Source: DATATV01 sp035551355
GTDB taxonomy: Bacteria > Actinomycetota > Actinomycetes > Mycobacteriales > Pseudonocardiaceae
DNA: 21,494 nt
NCBI GenBank assembly: GCA_035551355.1
Contig: DASZNF010000049.1
Location: 1-21,494, forward strand
Direction of reading: 5' to 3'
The first letter of the stretch is position 1; every line of letters begins with the position of its first letter. Below the pieces are notes generated by a model that worked only from the letters and a program-made list of their open reading frames with translations, ran no database searches and was not told where the DNA came from. The position numbers and the translations under genes were made by a program. Positions 13,712 to 18,925 of this stretch are shown here, piece by piece.

Positions 13712-14814
13712 CCCACCAGTGTCGGGGATCGCGCCGCGGTTATCCGGACGACGGGCCGTTCCACGAATCGGTACAGCGGCCAGGCCAGCGCCAGGGTGAC
13801 CGCGAACATCCCGGCCAGCACGCCGAACCCGGCCGCGGTGCCCCAGGTCCGCCCGCCCAGCAGCCGGTCGCCGTAGATCAGCACCTGGTAGTGCACGATG
13901 TAGACGGCGAAGGCCAGTTCGCCCAGCCGCACCGCGGACCGGGTGCGCATCGGGGAGCGGGTCTCCCGGACATCGCCGCTCGCGGCCGCGCCGACCAGCA
14001 GGGCCAGCGGCACGATCAGCACCGCGACCGCCGCGTACAGCAGCGAGACCTGGGTCTGGATCACCAGGGCGAGAGCCACCAGCAGCAGCGCCGGGCCCTG
14101 GCCGATCCGGATCCAGCGGCCGGCCTGCACGATCCGGGCCAGCAGGATGCCCATGACGAACTCCAGCATCCGCACCGGCGGGCAGAAGTAGACCAGCCAG
14201 TACCGGGGCAGCGAGGTGCCTTCGGCGAACAGCGGGGTCCCGGGCAGCAGGTCGGCCAGGATGGGCATCACGAAAATGACCGCCACGATCACCCAGAACG
14301 CGGTCCAGAGCAGGCGTTCGGGGATCCGGCGCAGCAGCGGCAGCAGCGCCGGGAAGGCCAGGTAGAACAACAGTTCGGCGGACAGCGACCAGCTGGGCAC
14401 GTTGACCCCGGCCAGCAGCGGCACGCTCGGCCACCAGGCGTGCACCAGCAGCGCGTTGGCGGCCAGGACGGGCTTGTCCACCGGCTGGCCGATGATCACC
14501 AGGCCGAGCACGGCCAGGGCGCAGCCGACGAGGTTGTTCGGATAGATCTTGGCCGCGCGGCGCAGCCAGAACGCGCCTGTGGTGTCGTCGGGCTGGTGGG
14601 AGAAGGCGAGCACGAAACCGCTGAGGATGAAGAAGAACTCCACCGCGGACAGGCCGGAGCGAACCGTCAGGGTGGACATCAGATCGTTCACCCGTTGATC
14701 GGCGAACACGTGGATCACCGTGCTGTGGCACAGAAAAACGAGCACGGCCGCGGGAAACCGAAGACTGGTCAACGAGGGCAGCCGATGCACCCTGCTCGGC
14801 CCTGCGGTGACCAT
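13708..14814 (-). CDS. Acyltransferase 3 family membrane protein (OafA/YrhL-like O-acyltransferase)
   Basis: The 368-residue protein has about ten membrane helices. Family motifs are LTSLRFPAAVLVFLCHS (15-31, with the catalytic-type His near 30), GLSAVEFFFILSGFVLAFSH (54-73), FWLRRAAKIYP, and PSWSLSAELLFYLAFP (about 140-155). These enzymes move acyl groups from cytosolic donors onto sugars, polysaccharides or antibiotics at the membrane. No partner SGNH domain is fused, so it resembles the short type. GGGGGAG precedes the ATG by 3 bases. Three CCCCGA units stand just upstream (14821-14838). It leads an operon with the DUF1345-like and Smr genes. The substrate is unknown. Confidence 0.9.
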   Translation of the reverse strand: MVTAGPSRVHRLPSLTSLRFPAAVLVFLCHSTVIHVFADQRVNDLMSTLTVRSGLSAVEFFFILSGFVLAFSHQPDDTTGAFWLRRAAKIYPNNLVGCALAVLGLVIIGQPVDKPVLAANALLVHAWWPSVPLLAGVNVPSWSLSAELLFYLAFPALLPLLRRIPERLLWTAFWVIVAVIFVMPILADLLPGTPLFAEGTSLPRYWLVYFCPPVRMLEFVMGILLARIVQAGRWIRIGQGPALLLVALALVIQTQVSLLYAAVAVLIVPLALLVGAAASGDVRETRSPMRTRSAVRLGELAFAVYIVHYQVLIYGDRLLGGRTWGTAAGFGVLAGMFAVTLALAWPLYRFVERPVVRITAARSPTLVG

Positions 14815-14933
14815 GTTCTCCCCCGACCCCGACCCCGACGTCCGGCCACGGTGTGCGGGCGAACGTCATTCAGGATAGGCCGTCCGATGGGCCGGGATGG
14901 GGCTTTTTCAGCACGTCGTACCTGATGGGGCCC

Positions 14934-15374
14934 TCAGGCGGGCGCCTGGCCGATGCGCACCGGGGCGAGGCTGTTGGGCTCGATGGGTTCGTGGCAGTGC
15001 CCGCAGACGGTGGCCGCGTGCAGTTCGGCCCCGCAGTCGTGGCGCAGCACGGTGGGTGGCGGGCCGTCGGTGACGTAGCGGTCGCCCCATTCCATCAGGG
15101 ACAGCAGGATCGGGTTGAGCGCGCGGCCGGCCTCGGTGGGCACGTACTCGAAGCGCGGTGGCTGCCATTCGTACTGGCGCTTCTCCAGCACGCCCGCGTC
15201 GACCAGGGTGCGCAGGCGAGTGGCCAGGATGTCGCGGCTGGCGCCGGTGTTGCGGGCGATCTGGTCGAACCGGCGGGCGCCGAGCATGATCTCGCGCAGC
15301 GCGAGCAGGCTCCAGCGCTCGCCCACCACGCTCAGCGCGTTGGCGATCGAGCATTCCCGGCCCCGGGCCGCCAT
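14934..15374 (-). CDS. HxlR-family transcriptional regulator with zinc-ribbon-like tail
   Basis: The 146-residue winged-helix protein has EC8-SIANALSVVGERWSLLALREIMLG at its start, the HxlR hallmark with one N-terminal Cys. FDQIARNTGASRDILATRLRTLVDAGVLEKRQY is the recognition unit. The wing is YEWQPPRFEYVPTEAGRAL. The C-terminus carries H112-x-C114 and C124-x-x-C127-H128, a probable zinc site. In relatives such as YodB and HypR the N-terminal Cys senses quinones or disulfide stress; here this is inference. ATG at 15374 is chosen over GTG at 15380 because GGAGG then lies 5 bases upstream. It is divergent from the iron-sulfur gene, with a repeated 23-bp operator between them. Confidence 0.93.
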   Translation of the reverse strand: MAARGRECSIANALSVVGERWSLLALREIMLGARRFDQIARNTGASRDILATRLRTLVDAGVLEKRQYEWQPPRFEYVPTEAGRALNPILLSLMEWGDRYVTDGPPPTVLRHDCGAELHAATVCGHCHEPIEPNSLAPVRIGQAPA

Positions 15375-15407
15375 GGTCACCTCCGGCTTTTCACGGTACT
15401 AGGCGCC

Positions 15408-15430
15408 AGTTGGGAAAACCAACTCAGCTG
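15408..15430. promoter_or_regulatory. HxlR operator copy A
   Basis: The 23-base site starts AGTTGG-GAAAA-CCAACT, a perfect 6-bp inverted repeat, and ends with CAGCTG. It matches copy B (15470-15492) at 21 of 23 positions in the same orientation. It lies about 34 bases before the HxlR start codon, near the -35 region of that gene (a TAGTAC -10 candidate follows), so self-control is likely. Confidence 0.75.
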
Positions 15431-15438
15431 CCCGGGTA

Positions 15439-15468
15439 TTGACTCGATCAGGGTGTGTCGGTCATAGT
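15439..15468 (+). promoter_or_regulatory. Promoter of the QueG-like gene
   Basis: TTGACT (15439-15444), an 18-base spacer and CATAGT (15463-15468) form a plausible promoter. Operator copy B begins right after the -10 box and covers the expected transcription start near 15475, so a bound HxlR protein would block initiation. Confidence 0.55.
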
Positions 15469-15469
15469 G

Positions 15470-15492
15470 AGTTGGAAAAACAAACTCAGCTG
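15470..15492. promoter_or_regulatory. HxlR operator copy B
   Basis: The site differs from copy A at only two positions. The symmetry is weaker (GAGTT/AACTC with mismatches inside) but the tail CTCAGCTG is kept. The start-to-start distance between copies is 62 bp, about six helical turns, placing both on one face of the DNA. It lies immediately before the GGAGG ribosome site of the iron-sulfur gene. Confidence 0.75.
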
Positions 15493-15506
15493 ATGGAGGT
15501 CGCGCG

Positions 15507-16532
15507 GTGTCCGAACGTCGCGGAAAAGTAGCCCGGCTCGCCGAGCATCCGACCGTGCGCGCGGTGCGCGAACGCCACCCGGACGGGACAAAATCTCCGA
15601 GCACCATCGACGCGACCTGGCTGCGGGAGCTGTGTCTGTCCGCGGGTGCGTCGGACACCGCCGCGGTGTCGCTGGATCATCCTGATCTGGCCGGGGAACG
15701 CGAGCATGTGCTGGCCGCGCTGCCCGGTGCGCGCAGCCTGATCAGCCTGGTGGTGCGGATGAACCGGGACAACGTGCGGTCCCCGGCCCGCAGCGTGGCC
15801 AACCAGGAGTTCCACCGGTCCGGCGAGATCATCAACGAGGCCGCACGCACGATCGTGCAAGCGTTGCAGGACAAGGGATATCGCGCGATCAACCCATCGG
15901 CCACGTTCCCGATGGAGATGGACCGCTACCCCGGGCGGATCTGGGTGGTGGCGCACAAGACGGTTGCCGTTGCCGCTGGGATGGGCGCGATTGGCATCCA
16001 CCGCAACGTGATCCATCCCCGGTTCGGCAATTTCATCCTGCTGGCCACGCTGTTGGTGGACGCCGAAGTCGGCTCGTACGGGGAGAGACTGGACTACAAC
16101 CCTTGCCTGGAATGCAAACTCTGCGTCGCGGCGTGTCCGGTCGGGGCGATCGGCAAGAACGGGGAGTTCGACTTCCGGGCCTGCTCCACGCACAACTACC
16201 GGGAGTTCATGGGCGGGTTCACCGACTGGGTGGAGACCGTGGCCGACAGCAGGGACGGGGCGGATTTTCGTGGTCGGGTGACCGACTCGGAGAACGCGTC
16301 CATGTGGCAAAGCCTGTCGTTCAAGGCGAACTACAAGGCGGCGTACTGCATGGCGGTGTGCCCGGCGGGGGAAGATGTGATCGAGCCGTACCTGGCGGAC
16401 CGGCGGGTCTTTTTGGATCTGGTGGTGAAACCGTTGCAGGAGAAGAAGGAGACGTTGTACGTGCAGGCGGGGTCGGCGGCGGGGGAGTATGCGCGGCGGA
16501 GGTTTCCGCACAAGGCGGTGAAGGAAGTGTGA
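15507..16532 (+). CDS. QueG-like 4Fe-4S protein (epoxyqueuosine reductase / reductive-dehalogenase-like)
   Basis: The 341-residue protein resembles the QueG fold. A DUF1730-like N-terminal half ends in AGMGAIGIHRNVIHPRFGNFIL (158-178), equivalent to the GLGWIGK motif. A bacterial ferredoxin-type motif CLECKLCVAACP (C200, C203, C206, C210) follows, then C226 and C281-MAV-C285-P. QueG proteins hold two [4Fe-4S] clusters and cobalamin. In the second motif this one has Ala278 where QueG has the first Cys of CxxCxxxCP, so the second cluster may be altered. A role in queuosine synthesis is unlikely given the HxlR control; reduction of an electrophilic or halogenated compound is an inference. The start is GTG with GGAGG 7 bases upstream. 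The last 80 residues lack recognised domains. Confidence 0.85.
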   Translation: MSERRGKVARLAEHPTVRAVRERHPDGTKSPSTIDATWLRELCLSAGASDTAAVSLDHPDLAGEREHVLAALPGARSLISLVVRMNRDNVRSPARSVANQEFHRSGEIINEAARTIVQALQDKGYRAINPSATFPMEMDRYPGRIWVVAHKTVAVAAGMGAIGIHRNVIHPRFGNFILLATLLVDAEVGSYGERLDYNPCLECKLCVAACPVGAIGKNGEFDFRACSTHNYREFMGGFTDWVETVADSRDGADFRGRVTDSENASMWQSLSFKANYKAAYCMAVCPAGEDVIEPYLADRRVFLDLVVKPLQEKKETLYVQAGSAAGEYARRRFPHKAVKEV

Positions 16533-16579
16533 TCGGTTTTGGGGCGGCGAGGTCCGCGCTTCGATTTCTGGGGCAGCGA

Positions 16580-16613
16580 GGCCCCGCGCTTCGGGGTTGG
16601 CAAGCGCGGGGCC
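16580..16613. terminator. Strong bidirectional terminator between convergent genes
   Basis: GGCCCCGCGCTT (16580-16591) and AAGCGCGGGGCC (16602-16613) form a perfect 12-bp stem with a 10-base loop. The left arm region (16570-16593) is an imperfect repeat of 16541-16563, so the hairpin seems to have grown next to an older half copy. Confidence 0.8.
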
Positions 16614-16624
16614 CTTCGGCATGC

Positions 16625-16882
16625 CTACCGACTTTGGGCGGGTGCGCTCGGCAGGATGACGCACACCTTTTCGCCGTGCGGCGTGGCGCGCCATGCGGAC
16701 AGCGCTTCGGCGGTGATCTCCGCGAGTCGCGCCAGTGCGCCCTGGTCGACGACCAGGTGCAGCATTCCGGTCGCGTGGCCGACGTCGAACTGGGCTTGGT
16801 CGCCGATGACCTCGCAGGACAGCGAACAGTCCTCGTCGACGGATGCCCAGGTGGCCAGGCCGATACCCCGATGGGTGAACAT
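16625..16882 (-). CDS. Small protein of unknown family, intact copy (here named small gene 1)
   Basis: I do not recognise this 85-residue protein. It begins MFTHRGIGLATWASVDEDCSLSC and continues through a hydrophobic strand (GMLHLVVDQ) and a helix (ALARLAEITAEALSAWRA) to a short end. It has three cysteines and no signal peptide or membrane helix. GAGG sits 4 bases before the ATG, so it is a credible gene. It follows small gene 2 on the same strand with a 16-bp palindrome between them. Its first 33 codons lie in duplicated block A; the broken second copy is at 18497-18594. Context suggests it is served or controlled by the XRE-TPR regulator upstream. Confidence 0.65.
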   Translation of the reverse strand: MFTHRGIGLATWASVDEDCSLSCEVIGDQAQFDVGHATGMLHLVVDQGALARLAEITAEALSAWRATPHGEKVCVILPSAPAQSR

Positions 16883-17118
16883 TGTTCCTCTTTCCGCGGT
16901 AGCGCTACCGCTTTTCCTTTGGTGGCAGGTCAGTTCCGTGCCGGGGCGAGCCGACCGTTGGCGCCCCAGCGAATGGCGACGGTGGCCACGAACCAGCGGC
17001 CATCCGGCACGATCTCCGCACCGGCCACGTCGTACTCGCGGCGCAGTCCGGTGATCCAGTTCTCCGCTTCGGCTGGGGCGCTGAAGCGCAGCGAGACGAT
17101 CTGCTCCGGGGCGAACTC
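16784..17118. repeat. Block A, copy 1 (335 bp direct repeat)
   Basis: This block recurs at 18497-18835, about 96% identical by eye: roughly 11 substitutions, two 1-base deletions and one 6-base insertion in copy 2. It covers the 5' third of small gene 1, the 16-bp palindrome and nearly all of small gene 2. It ends at codon 2-3 of small gene 2, where the two sequences become unrelated. Confidence 0.95.
16896..16911. promoter_or_regulatory. 16-bp perfect palindrome, copy 1
   Basis: GCGGTAGCGCTACCGC lies between small genes 2 and 1, 13 bases before the start codon of small gene 1. It is kept unchanged in block A copy 2 although bases right beside it differ. It may be an operator for the XRE regulators or a short hairpin. 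Confidence 0.6.
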
Positions 17119-17136
17119 ACACGATGATCCGTCCAC
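16930..17136 (-). CDS. Small protein of unknown family, copy 1 with replaced 5' end (small gene 2)
   Basis: The 68-residue product matches copy 2 (18641-18841) from EFAPEQ onward, with about four substitutions and loss of one Ala-Pro pair near the end. It contains SLRFSAPAEAENW, LRREYDVAGAEIVPDGRWFVATVAIRW and a short tail, looking like a compact alpha/beta fold. No known family is recognised. The first codons and ribosome site of copy 2 are absent here because the repeat ends at 17118. The best start left is GTG at 17136, without a ribosome site. Translation could also depend on the regulator gene ending at 17201, or the gene may be poorly expressed. Longer in-frame starts reach 17235. Confidence 0.55.
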   Translation of the reverse strand: MDGSSCEFAPEQIVSLRFSAPAEAENWITGLRREYDVAGAEIVPDGRWFVATVAIRWGANGRLAPARN

Positions 17137-17168
17137 GCCGAGGACGGTATGCGTGATCAGGAACCGGT

Positions 17169-17187
17169 CGTTTTCTCCTGGAAAACG
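17169..17187 (-). terminator. Small stem-loop after the first XRE-TPR regulator
   Basis: CGTTTTC (17169-17175) and GAAAACG (17181-17187) pair perfectly around a 5-base loop, 14 bases beyond the regulator stop. The stem is AT-rich for this window and no T-run follows, so it is a weak candidate. Confidence 0.35.
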
Positions 17188-17200
17188 CCCCCCGGCTGGG

Positions 17201-18382
17201 TTACACGAGCAGACCGGCCCGGTAGGCCATGCCACGAAGCTCGCGCCCGGCCGTATCTCGTTTGGCCCGCGCCAGCAACTCGCTCAGGGTGTCCCGGGTG
17301 AACGGGTGCCGGTGCACGTGATCCGGCGAGATTTCCTCGGCCCGGCGGAGCATCCACACCGCCACGTCCCGCTGCTTCGGCAGGTGGGCCAACGACCGGC
17401 CGTACTCCCGCCAGTACACCGCTTCGCGGGCCCGCACGGTCAGCGCGGCTGGGTTGACCGTTTCGGCGATCTGCGCGGCCTCGGCGTACTCGCCGGTTTC
17501 CAGCGCGCCCTGCACTCGCCAGACAGAGACATTCGACGGCCCGAAGCCGAAGCCCATCAGGTTGGTTTCGCCGGTGCGTGCCGCCAGTTCGGCGGCGTAG
17601 TCGAGAGCGGCGGCGCGTCCCGCCTGGTCCTTGCGGGCGGCCGACACGAGGGAAGCGGCCAGCGCAAGGGAACCGGCCAGTTGCGTGTCTTCAACTGTGG
17701 TCGGTGCGAGTTGTGCCCCGGCCAGGACTCGGGCTGCGGTGTCGAACGAGCCCGCGGCCAGTAGACCGAGGGCGGTTCCGTAGGCGCCGATCCCCAGTGC
17801 GATCGGTTCGTCGAGTTGTTCGGCGGCTTGGCGGGCCAGCGTCGCGGCCTGCCAGGACAGGTCGATGGGCGCGCCGATCGCCGCGAGCCAGGCCTGGGTG
17901 CCTTGCATATGGGTCAATGCCAGCAGCCGCAGCACATCCCGCTCGTCCCGGTGCGCGGCCAGGGTGGTGTGCAGGTCACGGATGAGCGCGGGCAGCCGCG
18001 TGCCGACCGTGGTCGAGTCGGCGGCGTTCTGAGTCTCCAACAGCTCGCCTACGCGCGCCCGCAACTGGTCGGCTGGCTGGATCTCGCCGAGTGGCTCGGC
18101 CAGGCTGATGGCCAGTAGCGCCTGCCGGACCTCGATCAGGGAGCGGTCGTCCACCGGTTGCCGCAGAAACTCCCGTGGCACACCGGTGATGTCGGTCGGC
18201 GCCACTTCCAGTGCGCCCGCCAGACCAGCGGCCAGGCCGCGGCTGTCCAGCGTGCGGCGACCGGCTTCGAGATTGGCCAGGTGGCTCTTGGATATCCCGG
18301 CGCGGTCGGCGACGACCTGCAGGCTCCACCCGCGAGTGTGCCTGAACTGCCGCAACCGACGCCCGATCTCCGAGCTCGTCAT
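17201..18382 (-). CDS. XRE-family regulator with TPR-like C-terminal domain, unit 1
   Basis: The 393-residue protein has an N-terminal helix-turn-helix (about 5-62: IGRRLRQFRHTRGWSLQVVADRAGISKSHLANLEAGRR). Helical repeats of TPR type follow (about 135-380), including RLPALIRDLHTTLAAH, WQAATLARQAAEQLDEPIALG, GSFDTAARVL, QGALETGEYAEAAQIAE and REAVYWREYGRSLAH. This layout is typical of actinomycete regulators that bind peptides or partner proteins through the TPR part. Only distant similarity (shared LPALI, AA-x-AR and G-E-A-A patterns) links it to the unit-2 regulator, despite near-identical flanks. ATG 18382 has GGAG at 6-9 bases upstream, and block B starts 11 bases beyond. Confidence 0.88.
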   Translation of the reverse strand: MTSSEIGRRLRQFRHTRGWSLQVVADRAGISKSHLANLEAGRRTLDSRGLAAGLAGALEVAPTDITGVPREFLRQPVDDRSLIEVRQALLAISLAEPLGEIQPADQLRARVGELLETQNAADSTTVGTRLPALIRDLHTTLAAHRDERDVLRLLALTHMQGTQAWLAAIGAPIDLSWQAATLARQAAEQLDEPIALGIGAYGTALGLLAAGSFDTAARVLAGAQLAPTTVEDTQLAGSLALAASLVSAARKDQAGRAAALDYAAELAARTGETNLMGFGFGPSNVSVWRVQGALETGEYAEAAQIAETVNPAALTVRAREAVYWREYGRSLAHLPKQRDVAVWMLRRAEEISPDHVHRHPFTRDTLSELLARAKRDTAGRELRGMAYRAGLLV

Positions 18383-18404
18383 CGCTCCGCTCCGCCGAGG
18401 TGCG

Positions 18405-18427
18405 CTCCCCGTCTGCCTCGCGGGGAG
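18405..18427 (-). terminator. Hairpin in block B, copy 1
   Basis: CTCCCCG (18405-18411) and CGGGGAG (18421-18427) pair around a 9-base loop. In unit 2 the same hairpin follows the aldo/keto reductase stop, where it fits a terminator. Here the reductase is only a fragment. A TACCCT box (minus strand, 18437-18442) just upstream might instead place the hairpin in the regulator leader. Confidence 0.45.
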
Positions 18428-18470
18428 GATGCCACCAGGGTAGCCGGGCAGGCCGACGTGCCCCGGCTGA

Positions 18471-18496
18471 TCAGTTCCAGGCCAGGGCGCCGCGCT
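18471..18496 (-). pseudogene. Fragment of the aldo/keto reductase 3' end
   Basis: These 26 bases match the last eight codons plus stop of the reductase at 20248-20273 (ending GALAWN and stop). They are a duplication remnant and cannot make protein on their own. Confidence 0.85.
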
Positions 18497-18594
18497 GTCG
18501 AACTGGGCTTGGTCGCCGATGACCTCGCAGGACAGCGAACAGTCCTCGTCGACGGATGCCCAGGTGGCCAGGCCGATACCCGATGGGTGAACAT
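18497..18594 (-). pseudogene. Truncated, frameshifted copy of small gene 1
   Basis: The ATG and first codons (MFTHR) match small gene 1, but one C of a CCCC run is missing after codon 5, shifting the frame. The sequence then stops matching at 18497, where block B begins, so about 52 codons of the 3' part are absent. The intact copy is at 16625-16882. Confidence 0.88.
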
Positions 18595-18607
18595 GCTTCC
18601 TCTTTCC

Positions 18608-18623
18608 GCGGTAGCGCTACCGC
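18608..18623. promoter_or_regulatory. 16-bp perfect palindrome, copy 2
   Basis: The same GCGGTAGCGCTACCGC as at 16896-16911, again between small gene 2 and the start of small gene 1. It survives here although the gene it precedes is broken. Confidence 0.6.
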
Positions 18624-18640
18624 GATCCTTTGGTGGCAGG

Positions 18641-18841
18641 TCAGTTCCGTGCTGGGGCGGGGGCGAGCCGACCGCTGGCGCCCCAGCGAATGGCGACGGT
18701 GGCCACGAACCAGCGGCCATCCGGCACGATCTCCGCACCGGCCACGTCGTACTCGCGGCGCAGTCCGGCGATCCAGTTCTCCGCTTCGGCTGGGGCGCTG
18801 AAGCGCAGCGAGATGGTCTGCTCCGGGGCGAATTCGGTCAC
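18641..18841 (-). CDS. Small protein of unknown family, intact copy 2 (small gene 2)
   Basis: The 66-residue product begins MTEFAPEQTISLRFSAPAEA and ends GRLAPAPARN. It has two or three strands and one helix judged by pattern (AEAENWIAGLRREY as helix; AEIVPDGRWFVATVAIRW as hairpin). The family is not recognised. GTG at 18841 is chosen because GGAGG lies 7 bases upstream, which copy 1 lacks, so this copy keeps the ancestral 5' end. A TAGCGT box (minus strand, 18869-18874) may be its -10. It is separated from the regulator by a strong terminator, so it has its own promoter. Role unknown; linked by position to XRE-TPR regulators. Confidence 0.7.
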   Translation of the reverse strand: MTEFAPEQTISLRFSAPAEAENWIAGLRREYDVAGAEIVPDGRWFVATVAIRWGASGRLAPAPARN

Positions 18842-18890
18842 GGCGTCACCTCCGATCGGCAAAAGGTGACGCTACAAACAAGATCAGCGA

Positions 18891-18917
18891 GGTAGGGGGA
18901 CGATCCGTCCCCCTACC
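18891..18917 (-). terminator. Strong terminator after the second XRE-TPR regulator
   Basis: GGTAGGGGGAC (18891-18901) and GTCCCCCTACC (18907-18917) form a perfect 11-bp stem with a 5-base loop, 8 bases beyond the regulator stop. A T-rich stretch (CTTGTTTG) follows on the minus strand. Unit 1 has no equivalent. Confidence 0.8.
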
Positions 18918-18925
18918 CGAACGGG

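Larger units (their letters stand above)
18393..18496. repeat. Block B, copy 1 (104 bp direct repeat)
   Basis: The block is identical to 20170-20273 except one base, with no gaps. It contains the last 26 bases of the aldo/keto reductase frame (as a fragment), a hairpin and the presumed leader of the regulator. It joins block A copy 2 exactly at 18496/18497. Confidence 0.95.
18497..18835. repeat. Block A, copy 2 (339 bp direct repeat)
   Basis: This is the partner of 16784-17118. It holds the broken small gene 1, the unchanged 16-bp palindrome and an intact small gene 2. The 6-base insertion near 18655 adds an Ala-Pro pair to the end of small gene 2. Confidence 0.95.

Noticed and set aside
14821..14838. 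Three CCCCGA units before the acyltransferase gene
   Set aside because: Short simple repeat beside the ribosome site; no evidence of function.
13712..14869. Upstream extension of the DUF1345-like frame
   Set aside because: The extension overlaps the acyltransferase in another frame and has shadow composition; ATG at 13711 with ATGA overlap explains the start.
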